A program made the translations under genes and the position numbers. This document shows positions 1-6,194 of a DNA stretch of 7,528 nt, in pieces. The notes under the pieces were generated by a model that did not search any database, was not told where the DNA came from, and worked only from the letters and a program-made list of their open reading frames with translations. Within the stretch, counting starts at the first letter, position 1, and every line of letters begins with the position of its first letter. Source of the stretch: DATAYF01 sp036272735 (GTDB lineage: Bacteria; Chloroflexota; Ktedonobacteria; Ktedonobacterales; Ktedonobacteraceae); the NCBI GenBank assembly GCA_036272735.1, contig DATAYF010000244.1, positions 1 to 7,528 on the forward strand, read 5' to 3'.

Positions 1-14
1 TAGACTACCCCCAA

Positions 15-79
15 AAGAGCAGGTCAATACTAAAAGCCTGCGTAAAATGCTTGTAACACTTCACGCAGGCTTTGCTCTT
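15..79. terminator. Two-tier hairpin, possible terminator of a gene left of the window
   Basis: A perfect 11-bp inverted repeat, AAAGCCTGCGT at 33-43 and ACGCAGGCTTT at 63-73, encloses a 19-nt loop. An outer pair, AAGAGC at 15-20 with GCTCTT at 74-79, can extend it with an asymmetric bulge at 21-32. The stem is G+C rich and flanked by A- and T-rich bases. There is no clean U-tract on the plus strand (TTTGCTCTTG). Read on the minus strand the stem is followed by TTTTAGTATT. It could be a weak bidirectional terminator or a mobile-element end. Confidence 0.4.
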
Positions 80-326
80 GCTTGCGCGCCCTCAGACGCT
101 CACGCAGATCCTGTCTGCTACGTCGAAAGACTTCTTACAAAGTACTAGTTTAACAATCATTTGCACGTGCCATTTATGTGTGTATGCTGGTTTACATTGG
201 CTCTGTAGGCTGTTCTATTTGTCCGTAAAATTGAATAGCTTCTGGTTCTTATGTTATCCCTTTGTATTCCTTTGCAGGTAAGAAAAAGCTTCTAAGGTGC
301 TTTTCTCTCAGTATGCTAAAAAGCTT

Positions 327-446
327 TCAATTTGTTAAACCGCGCAAATTGGTACGCACCAATAAAAAAATAAGGGCAGAGAATAATTGTGTTTGTGAGA
401 TAACAGGGACCTCATCGGTTGGAACGGTCAATGTGGTAGAGTCCAT
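327..446 (-). CDS. Candidate small ORF or 5' remnant, 39 residues, unrecognised
   Basis: A minus-strand frame opens with ATG at 446-444 and ends with TGA at 329-327. A GAGGA lies about 9 nt before the ATG. The N-terminal half reads MDSTTLTVPTDEVPVISQTQ, which is compositionally like a real protein start. It is followed by a hydrophobic run (LFSALIFLLV) and a short basic tail. The frame is also open upstream for about 20 codons, back to a TGA overlapping the strong Shine-Dalgarno site at 507-518. I recognise no family. It may be the start of a truncated gene or a chance frame. Confidence 0.18.
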   Translation of the reverse strand: MDSTTLTVPTDEVPVISQTQLFSALIFLLVRTNLRGLTN

Positions 447-506
447 GGAGGGTTTTCCTCGTAGATCTTGTTGTTTTTGGTATTCTCTAAGGAAAACTCT
501 TCTTTT

Positions 507-518
507 TCACCTCCTTTT
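507..518 (-). promoter_or_regulatory. Perfect Shine-Dalgarno sequence without a start codon
   Basis: On the minus strand these bases read AAAAGGAGGTGA, a complete match to the anti-Shine-Dalgarno sequence. No ATG, GTG or TTG follows at usable spacing: the GTG overlaps the site itself, and that frame stops after seven codons. The next ATG is at 446, about 60 nt away. This suggests a gene whose start has been lost, or a chance match. Confidence 0.4.
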
Positions 519-555
519 CTAGAATGGGAAAGTTTGGGTGTTGTGAGCCACATCA

Positions 556-585
556 TCGACAAGTATCTATGACATGAAGTATACT
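556..585 (+). promoter_or_regulatory. Sigma-70-like promoter candidate for the WD40 gene
   Basis: TCGACA at 556-561 (5 of 6 to TTGACA) and TATACT at 580-585 (5 of 6 to TATAAT) are separated by 18 bp. A start near 592 would give a leader of about 185 nt before the ATG at 777. The leader contains an 11-bp direct repeat, TCCAGTCTGCT, at 597-607 and 707-717. No other promoter-like pair of similar quality was noticed between 540 and 776. Confidence 0.4.
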
Positions 586-776
586 ATAAGGCGTAATCCA
601 GTCTGCTGGTCTAGATCATCACATAAGACCTTCCGAGGGTCGCCACAAGCAGAAGGGCAGAGGAGTATCCTTTTGCCGGAGCACGAGGCGGCAATAGCAG
701 TACCCGTCCAGTCTGCTCGCAACATCTCCACCTTTTCGACGTGGAGGAGATGAACAGCGGGAGAAAAGAGTGATAT

Positions 777-2639
777 ATGCCTGATTCTCAAGCAGATGCC
801 CTTACCGGGCAGGCTCAAGCGACACAACAAAAGCAGCCATCCGAGGGCGAGATGCTCAACCAGAACCATCCAATCTCTCCTTTTGAGCGCTTCCGGGAAA
901 ATAGAACGCATCTCCTCTTCTGGCTCTCTCCGCTGTGCACCCTGCTCGCGTTAATCTTGTTCTCTCTAAAATGGACCAACTGGGAAGCAAATTTGTCTGG
1001 TTGGCAAATCGCTCTGGGTCCCTGGGGACTCGACGTGATCGATTTTCCTCACTCGCTTCCTGCTGTCTGGCTGGTCTTCTGGATCATTCCTTTCACCGCG
1101 CTCTTTTTGCTAAGCCTGGCCATCGCTCGCCTTTTTGGTTTTCGTTTGCGCTGGCTGCGCTTCTGGGCAGTGCTCCTCACAGCGGGATGCATGATTGCCA
1201 TCATTATCGCTAAGATTCAGCCCAATTTAGAGTGGAATACCGAATTTAGTACTGCTAACTTGAATGGCCTGCCGACTTGGACCTGCGCCTTGCTGATCCT
1301 GGCCCTCTGCGGTCTCTGGGTGTCTATATTCCCCTGGGAAGATCCAGCTCAGATGACTGCTCAGCCTGCTCGTGGACGTTTTTCTCGCCGCAAGGCTCTG
1401 CTGAATATAGGCGGTCTGTTCGTTCTGGGCGGTGCCAGCGGGTATCTTTTCACACTGCTGCAAGCGCAAACGCAGCGCGCGATAGCTATGCGTTTTCAAC
1501 TCAACCAGCCCGCTTATGCGATTGATCCTTTTGGGGCTGGTGATAACATAGCAGGCTTTGCCAACATTGTAGGCTTTGCCTGGTCTCCTGATAGCAAATT
1601 TATGGCAACTATCAATGATTATGGCCTACAGATATGGCAGATAACTCCCAGTTTATTGCGTATCAAAACCATCCTTGCATCTAGCGTGAAGTCGGGGGAG
1701 TTTCACTTTCGTGAAGTCTCCTGGTCACCCAATGGTCACCTACTAGCAGTGTTGGACGAGGGGAGCATCGATCTCTATAGCGCGCAAACGGGCCAGGCTC
1801 TTGCCCACGGGATTACCCCTCCAGGTGTCAACATTGGGGTCGGCTCAGTAAACTGGTCGCCCGATGGCCGCTCTCTCGCCAGTACTCTCGGGGATCAAAC
1901 TCAAGCTCTGACGTTTGGGACGTGGGAAGTAAGCAATGCGCAAAACTGGCGCACATTCCTGAATGACCGGTCGGACGCGCCTTCTGGTGACGCTGTCGAT
2001 TCACTGGCCTGGTCCCCTGATGGACGGATGATCGCTACTATAGATAACCACCAGATCACGTACCGTAACACCGGTGTTTCCACCCTTCCAGGGGGAAATT
2101 CCAACCTTCAAGCCACAGTGACAACGAGTTTTAGCCTCTGGGATGTGCAGAGTGGCGAGCGCCGCTACACCTACACCCTCGATGCAGCCAGAGATGGCGC
2201 GGGCACAGTCAGCGCCATCGCCTGGTCACCTGATGGCCGCTCTCTGGCTCTCGCGCTGGCTCCCAGCAAATATGTTGAAGCTCATGGCCAGTACACACAG
2301 GTTGAAAACACGTTTACCGAGCGTTGTCCCCTGCTCATCTGGAATGTGACCGCCCGGAAGACCGTGCGCTCTTGCTGGGGTAATTATGGCGGTTTGAACT
2401 CCGTCACTTGGTCTCCAGATGGGACGCGTGTGGCCTGCGGAGCAAACAACGGGACGATACTGTTCTGGAATGCCTCCACAGGAGCGCTCTTGCTGACCTA
2501 CCAGGGCTTTTCCTATCGCTACTCGGACGCCTCTATCCAATACCTGGCCTGGTCACCCAATGGCAAGTTGCTCGCGGCGAGAGGCAACTCTTTTTCCAAA
2601 GATGGGGTGATCCTCGTCTGGAATGCACCGAAACTCTAA
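777..2639 (+). CDS. Polytopic membrane protein with a C-terminal seven-bladed WD40 propeller
   Basis: 620 residues. Residues 1-43 are polar. Five hydrophobic segments follow at about 45-64, 95-117, 128-146, 168-186 and 209-228. Charged loops (RLFGFRLRWLR at 118-128 and PARGRFSRRK at 197-206) put the N-terminus and even loops inside, so the C-terminal domain should lie outside the membrane. Blade motifs W-S-P-(D/N)-(G/S) occur seven times, at 269, 316, 360, 412, 483, 545 and 592, matching a complete seven-bladed propeller; strand-end tryptophan motifs such as LQIW, FSLWD, LLIWN, ILFWN and ILVWN fit. WD40 propellers usually bind proteins rather than catalyse; the partner here is unknown. A twin-arginine-like SRRKALL (203-209) precedes the last segment. 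The first in-frame ATG after a stop at 771-773 is 777; M26 at 852, behind a GAGGG, is an alternative. A mini-frame of seven codons (750-773) sits just upstream. Family placement is solid, function unknown. Confidence 0.9.
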   Translation: MPDSQADALTGQAQATQQKQPSEGEMLNQNHPISPFERFRENRTHLLFWLSPLCTLLALILFSLKWTNWEANLSGWQIALGPWGLDVIDFPHSLPAVWLVFWIIPFTALFLLSLAIARLFGFRLRWLRFWAVLLTAGCMIAIIIAKIQPNLEWNTEFSTANLNGLPTWTCALLILALCGLWVSIFPWEDPAQMTAQPARGRFSRRKALLNIGGLFVLGGASGYLFTLLQAQTQRAIAMRFQLNQPAYAIDPFGAGDNIAGFANIVGFAWSPDSKFMATINDYGLQIWQITPSLLRIKTILASSVKSGEFHFREVSWSPNGHLLAVLDEGSIDLYSAQTGQALAHGITPPGVNIGVGSVNWSPDGRSLASTLGDQTQALTFGTWEVSNAQNWRTFLNDRSDAPSGDAVDSLAWSPDGRMIATIDNHQITYRNTGVSTLPGGNSNLQATVTTSFSLWDVQSGERRYTYTLDAARDGAGTVSAIAWSPDGRSLALALAPSKYVEAHGQYTQVENTFTERCPLLIWNVTARKTVRSCWGNYGGLNSVTWSPDGTRVACGANNGTILFWNASTGALLLTYQGFSYRYSDASIQYLAWSPNGKLLAARGNSFSKDGVILVWNAPKL

Positions 2640-2766
2640 CATCTCCTTCCTCTGTGTGACTCTTGTGTTGCTCTACGAAAATCTCAGCGTGAGCGGAGCA
2701 ATGGTTAGAAATGGCTGAGAATCCCGATTAGCACGCGAGAGAATCAAGGCTTTCTGTCGGAAAGAC
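2640..2766. other. Short intergenic gap up to the insertion site
   Basis: No frame or convincing terminator follows the WD40 stop codon. The only structure seen is a small hairpin, CTTTC 2750-2754 with GAAAG 2760-2764, just before the target-site copy of the mobile element. Confidence 0.5.
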
Positions 2767-2774
2767 CATAACTT
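2767..2774. repeat. Left copy of the target-site duplication
   Basis: CATAACTT immediately precedes the left terminus GGCTCATACG. The same eight bases follow at 6020-6027, directly after the right terminus if the element is taken to end at 6019. The identity extends to nine bases, CCATAACTT, when the preceding C is included. Confidence 0.65.
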
Positions 2775-2810
2775 GGCTCATACGCAACCTCGCTGATCAA
2801 AACTGTGGTA
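2775..2810 (+). repeat. Left terminal inverted repeat
   Basis: This 36-bp end begins GGCTCATACGCAACC and ends AACTGTGGTA. It matches the outer right end (5985-6020, inverted) at every position. It also matches the inner right end (4580-4609) at 27 of the 30 positions inside the first six bases. Confidence 0.8.
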
Positions 2811-4211
2811 AATAGGAGGGCGAAATATCTTCTGCCTTCGTTACCCATTTCTCTTCTTCGAGCATCTTCTATGGTGATTTTTCCAGATCTTTCTGACGGA
2901 ATGGTGGAGCAGGTGCAGGTTGCTGATGAGATAACAGTGACGCTGCGAGCCGCTTCCCCAACAGCCCCATGTCCATGTTGCGGGACAGTGGCTGAACGGG
3001 TGCAAAGTTGTTATACTCGCCATTTACACGACCTTCCCAGCAGCACACGAGCCGTTCATCTGCTGGTAGAAGTCCGTCGCTTCTTTTGCCTCAAAAAGAC
3101 CTGTCGGCGCAAGATCTTTGCGGAACGGTTTCCTTTGCTGGTGCTGCCCTATGCCCAGCGGACGATCCGGCTCCAACAGACGCTGCAGATGCTCGGATTT
3201 GCTCTCGGAGCGCAGGCTGGTGCCCGCGTCAGCAAACAGCTTCATCTGGGAGCCAGCCGCGATACGATCTTGCGCCTGGTGGTCAAAGTGCTCTGCCAGC
3301 CCCAGAGCCTCCACGAGTCGTTGGGGTCGACGAGTGGGCGTGGAAGCGCAGACTGCGTTATGGGACACTGCTGTGCGATCTCGAACGACGGATGCCTTTG
3401 GACATTCTTCCCGATCGCACAGTCGAAACCGTTGCGGCCTGGTTCAAGAAGCACCCCAGCATTGAAGTGATTAGCCGCGACCGCTCCTCTGAGTTTGCTG
3501 CCGCAGCGTCTCAAGGGGCACCTCAGGCCATACAAGTCGCTGACCGCTGGCATCTTGGCAAAAATCTGGCAGAGACGCGCGCCTCGGTCCTGGCCCGGTG
3601 CTAAGCGGACCAGAGACGAGCAAACCGGGTAAATGGGCCCCAGGAGGAACCGCTGCGAGAACCTTCCCAAGAGCGCTCGGCCTATCGATCCAGAAGAGAG
3701 GAACAAGCGCGGCTGGCTCGAAAAGCAGAGCGAGAGCAGCGGTATGAACAGGTTCTCGCCTTTCATCTCCAGGGTCTAAAGGCGAGCGACATTGCCAGAC
3801 AAGTCGGCATGGGTGAACGAACGGTTCGAGATTGGCTGGCTCATGGGAGTTATCCTGAGCCGAAACGTCGGCGACGACGACCCAGCCTGGTTGATCGATA
3901 TGGACGGGAGGTTCTCAAACGATGGGAGCAAGGAAACCACAATGGCACATCTTTGTATCGGGAACTGCGTGCCCAAGGCTATCGTGGCACGCAAAAAGCG
4001 CTCTATCGGTATCTCGCACGCTTACGCGCTCCTCGTCAGAGATCCCTCACGCGGGATCAGGTGCCTGCCGGACCGCTGGAGCGTTTATCAGCTGGGCGTG
4101 CCACCTGGCTTTTTCTGCGGAAATCGGTGAATCTCAGTCAAGAGGAGCAGGAGGAATTGTTGCAGATCAGGCAAGCCAGTCTGGAGATTGAGGCTGCGTA
4201 TCAGTTGGTTC

Positions 4212-4267
4212 AGCCATGTCTCCAGATGCTGCGGGAGCGCGCTCCCGCAGCATCTGGAGACATGGCT
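4212..4267. repeat. Perfect 56-bp palindrome without a spacer
   Basis: Every base from 4212 to 4239 pairs with its partner from 4267 down to 4240; the sequence starts AGCCATGTCTCC, ends GGAGACATGGCT, and has GAGCGCGCTC at its centre. Pairing stops outside (C4211 against A4268). It lies inside the transposase: the left arm encodes QPCLQMLRER in one frame and the right arm LPQHLETWL in the next frame, both fitting the expected ISL3 protein without gap if one central base is removed. Confidence 0.95.
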
Positions 4268-4579
4268 AAAAGCGGCAGAAACGAGCTACCTCCCAGAATT
4301 CGAATCATTTGCTTCCGGGGTGCGACAGGACCAGGACGCCATCCTTGCTGGTCTGACGTTGCCGTGGAGCAGCGGTCAGACGGAGGGGCAAATCACACGA
4401 CTCAAATTGCTCAAGCGAAGCATGTATGGGCGAGCAAAGTTTGACCTGCTCCGACTTCGCGTCCTCCATCGTACCGAAGAGAACCCGAAGGAGGGCAAAA
4501 CCACGAGAAACGTGCGTCAACGACAACAAGATCCCGCAGATGTGCCTCGAAGTGGTGAAAAAACTGTAAACGCTCAGCA

Positions 4580-4609
4580 TACCACCGCTGTGATCAGCGA
4601 GGTTGCGTA
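4580..4609 (-). repeat. Inner, decayed right end of the IS
   Basis: Inverted, these 30 bases match the left end (2781-2810) at 27 positions; mismatches are at three sites in the subterminal half. The outermost bases differ: GGCTCA of the other two ends is replaced by a sequence reading ATCCCT inward. The motif CTCAG-C-ATACCAC just inside (4573-4585) is shared with the outer right end (CTCAG-T-ATACCAC, 5978-5990) but not with the left end, marking both as right-type ends. Confidence 0.75.
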
Positions 4610-4672
4610 AGGGATCTGTCTGTCCTGTCGTCGCACGCGTCGTCTCTCCGCGTCGAGCCATCTCCCCGATCA

Positions 4673-5821
4673 CTACGACCCCGAAGATGAAAGATGCTCA
4701 TATTCGAGGACCACTTTCGTCTTGAAGAACTCACTGAGTCGCTCCCTTTCGGCTTCAATTCCTTGCTGGATCACGGCTGTGGGTGAGCAGAACAGGTGAA
4801 CCTTCACGACCGTTTGGGAGCGTCGGGTGGTAGATTGCCAGACGCCTTGAATGGAGCCGTTAATCAGGACGACCGCAGAGACCCACCCCGCTGGACGGAA
4901 GACCAGGCGCTTGTAGGTGCCATCGAGCAGTTGCTCGTGAGCACGTGGCATGCCAATCGTATAGGCATCGAAGAGCGGGAGTAAGTGGATCGTCTCCGCT
5001 GGAGAGAGCTGTTGCATCGGCTCCAGGGTTACCCGCAGAGCGATTGCTCGCCACCCCTCGACCTCGACCTCTTCCAGCTCATCTTTCATCGACTGAAAGA
5101 CCTTTTTTGTCTCGATTGTTCCTCCCCCATCCCAGCACCAGCGAGCAAACTCTGCTGCAGTCGCCGGGCCGTACGCCCACAGATAGCGGCGGACGAGTTC
5201 CTGCAGCGCCTGCTCCGGCTCGATCGATGGCCATGCGCCTATCCACGCTCTGGGATTGACGAACGTGACATTCTGCCCCTGGTTTGGCCCGAAACAGAGG
5301 TCACCGCGGATGGCCGATTGTCTCAAGAGGGAACCCCAGCTTGAGGTCAGGATGACGTCGCGCACGTGAGCAATCCCCGTTCGCTTCGCGAGCGCGCTGG
5401 CGAGTTGTTCGCGCGTCATGGGTTCGCTGCCTACCACTTGGGGAACAGCAGCGAGAAAGGCGTCATGTTGTGCCGAACTGAGGCCGTAATACGCGAAGTG
5501 AGCTGACCAGTTGCGAAACTGGCGCAAGCTGAGCGCCGCGACATACAGCGGAAGGTCGTTTGTGGCCAGCACATGTAAGGTGGCGCGCATGGCCCAGGTC
5601 TTCACCAGGGTGCGCTCCGGCCAGAGAGCAGATCTGATCTCGCGCGCCGAAAGTCCTTCCACCCTGCTCACCAGTGCCAGTTCAGCCGCAGACATGACCT
5701 GTGCCTGAATCCCAGCGGTGCGCTTCACCGCCTCAACGACCTCCTGAGAGAAGAGACGCGGGGAGAGACCATGTTGTGACAAGCGCCAGGCATGCACCTG
5801 GTGCCATTTCAATGCTTTCAT
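4673..5821 (-). CDS. Winged-helix DNA glycosylase family protein (HTH_42; AlkZ/YcaQ-like), passenger of the element
   Basis: 382 residues, close to AlkZ (about 370). Family motifs are seen in order: the N-terminal wHTH with AGIQAQ (residues 36-41), TWAMRATLHVL (75-85), YGPATAAEFARWC (217-229), LLPLFDAYTIG (280-290) and VVLINGSIQGVW (317-328). The family is built of tandem winged helices. Characterised members excise alkylated bases, including interstrand crosslinks; AlkZ of the azinomycin producer is a self-resistance enzyme and uses two glutamines spaced Q-x-Q near residues 37-39. Here Q39 and Q41 sit at the matching place, so activity is plausible; the substrate is not predictable. Start: ATG 5821 is preceded by AAGGA with 6 nt spacing; ATG 5824 and TTG 5842 are in frame upstream. 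The frame is intact, unlike the neighbouring transposase. It runs tail to tail with the transposase, 62 bp apart, and is enclosed by IS ends. Confidence 0.85.
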   Translation of the reverse strand: MKALKWHQVHAWRLSQHGLSPRLFSQEVVEAVKRTAGIQAQVMSAAELALVSRVEGLSAREIRSALWPERTLVKTWAMRATLHVLATNDLPLYVAALSLRQFRNWSAHFAYYGLSSAQHDAFLAAVPQVVGSEPMTREQLASALAKRTGIAHVRDVILTSSWGSLLRQSAIRGDLCFGPNQGQNVTFVNPRAWIGAWPSIEPEQALQELVRRYLWAYGPATAAEFARWCWDGGGTIETKKVFQSMKDELEEVEVEGWRAIALRVTLEPMQQLSPAETIHLLPLFDAYTIGMPRAHEQLLDGTYKRLVFRPAGWVSAVVLINGSIQGVWQSTTRRSQTVVKVHLFCSPTAVIQQGIEAERERLSEFFKTKVVLEYEHLSSSGS

Positions 5822-5984
5822 CATCCTTCCTTTTCCGTCCAATGAACGTATCTCTACGCCGCATCCTCACCCACAGTCTACCAGCTCATGCGGTCAGAAT
5901 GAGTCCTCATTGCGGCCCCAGTCTTGATCCAAAAAGGAATTGAAGACGAAGCGAGAAAAGGGAAAAATGTTCGATATCTCAGTA
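5822..5984. other. Leader between the passenger gene and the outer end
   Basis: This stretch has no accepted gene. It is the 5' region of the minus-strand glycosylase-family gene and holds its ribosome site, AAGGA at 5828-5832 on the minus strand. The last part (5964-5984) resembles the sequence just inside the inner right end, for example a shared GAAAAA and CTCAG, suggesting homologous right-end DNA. Confidence 0.4.
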
Positions 5985-5989
5985 TACCA
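5981..5989 (-). promoter_or_regulatory. Extended -10-like motif at the outer right end, reading into the passenger gene
   Basis: On the minus strand these bases read TGGTATACT, matching the extended -10 form TGnTATAAT with one mismatch. Most of it lies at the inner edge of the terminal repeat. The -35 region is poor. A transcript from here would start near 5975 and reach the passenger start codon after about 150 nt. The left end lacks TATACT at the equivalent place. Confidence 0.25.
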
Positions 5990-6020
5990 CAGTTTTGATC
6001 AGCGAGGTTGCGTATGAGCC
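5985..6020 (-). repeat. Outer right terminal inverted repeat
   Basis: This is an exact inverted copy of 2775-2810 over 36 bp. Past the repeat on its inner side it matches the inner right end (CTCAG-Y-ATACCAC) rather than the left end, so it is a genuine right-type end and not a copied left end. Confidence 0.8.
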
Positions 6021-6027
6021 ATAACTT
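6020..6027. repeat. Right copy of the target-site duplication
   Basis: CATAACTT in direct orientation with 2767-2774. The first C also serves as the last base of the symmetric 36-bp end, so the true duplication is either 8 bp with the element ending at 6019, or 7 bp (ATAACTT) with it ending at 6020. Confidence 0.65.
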
Positions 6028-6036
6028 CGCCACTTT

Positions 6037-6194
6037 TGACTCATAACTCGGAACTCCGTCAGGTTTGGTGATTTTCGCAATACAGAGCTATGAATATGGA
6101 TCAAGAATTCGCTACTGGAGCGGAAGAAGTTTTCAGAATGTTCTGCTGATGAGCATTTATCACCAAACCTGACGGAGTCCAAGTCTATGAGTCA
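6037..6194. mobile_element. MITE-like inverted-repeat element, 158 bp
   Basis: The ends 6037-6072 and 6159-6194 are inverted copies: TGACTCATA at both extremes, then ACT(C/T)GG, then 20 identical bases starting ACTCCGTCAGG and ending TTGGTGAT. In total 34 positions match, with one mismatch and one single-base gap in each arm. The interior of 86 bp (6073-6158) has no gene; it contains a CAGAA-TG-TTCTG dyad at 6134-6145. No flanking target duplication was found. It begins 17 bp from the right end of the larger element. It could be a non-autonomous transposon or a transcribed long hairpin. Confidence 0.55.

Larger units (their letters stand above)
80..555. other. AT-rich intergenic stretch without a convincing gene
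   Basis: This stretch is clearly richer in A+T than the WD40 gene beside it. The short open frames here have low-complexity, codon-unlike translations rich in Cys, Leu and Phe, and I do not accept them as genes. The only gene-like signs are on the minus strand: a perfect Shine-Dalgarno sequence at 507-518 and a 39-codon open frame at 327-446, both listed separately. Confidence 0.5.
2871..4610 (+). pseudogene. ISL3-family transposase, disrupted by two frameshifts and one stop
   Basis: Read through its lesions this is a full-length ISL3-type DDE transposase. The N-terminus has the zinc ribbon (CPCCG at 2970-2984, second cysteine pair in FFCLKKTC near 3085-3105), then a helix-turn-helix. The catalytic acidic residues are all visible: D in VVGVDEW (3329-3331), D in VISRDRS (3479-3481) and E in GQTEGQ (4383-4385). 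An extra helix-turn-helix, ASDIARQVGMGERTVRDWL, lies near 3782-3841, typical of the long members. Lesions: a one-base loss near 3290 moves the reading from the first frame to the second; an in-frame TAA at 3602-3604 follows LARC; a one-base gain at about 4240, at the centre of a 56-bp palindrome, moves it to the third frame. The TAA stop at 4608-4610 lies in the inner right end, so the last residues (AVISEVA) come from the repeat. The start is uncertain: ATG at 2871 is used, but the frame is open back to GTG 2805 with AGGAGGG at 2814-2820. Confidence 0.85.
2775..6020. mobile_element. ISL3-type element carrying an AlkZ-like passenger gene, bounded by perfect 36-bp inverted repeats
   Basis: Bases 2775-2810 and 5985-6020 are exact reverse complements over 36 of 36 positions; the termini read GGCTCATACGCAACC inward. 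The word CCATAACTT occurs at 2766-2774 and again at 6019-6027, directly abutting the two ends, as expected of a target-site duplication of 7-8 bp. ISL3 elements typically have ends starting GG and duplicate 8 bp; here the register is one base ambiguous because CC overlaps the right terminus. Contents in order: left end, transposase pseudogene on plus, inner decayed right end, glycosylase-family gene on minus, outer right end. ISL3 elements with passenger genes are known, so the architecture fits a transporter IS. The transposase is multiply broken, so movement would need a related enzyme in trans. Confidence 0.8.

Noticed and set aside
597..717. Direct repeat TCCAGTCTGCT at 597-607 and 707-717
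   Set aside because: It is only 11 bp with no further symmetry or matching context; it may be chance, so no operator is claimed.
567..911. Minus-strand open frame of 114 codons
   Set aside because: It lies antisense to the start of the WD40 gene and its leader; composition is arbitrary and no motif is seen.
3242..3766. Minus-strand open frame of 174 codons
   Set aside because: It is antisense to the recognisable ISL3 transposase catalytic region, so it is a shadow frame.
2775..4609. A simple IS ending at the inner right end as the current mobile unit
   Set aside because: The terminal bases there do not match the left end, no copy of CATAACTT follows at 4610, and the perfect end and duplication are at 6020.
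4610..4672. Possible terminator between the convergent transposase and passenger gene
   Set aside because: No stem with a following U-tract was found.
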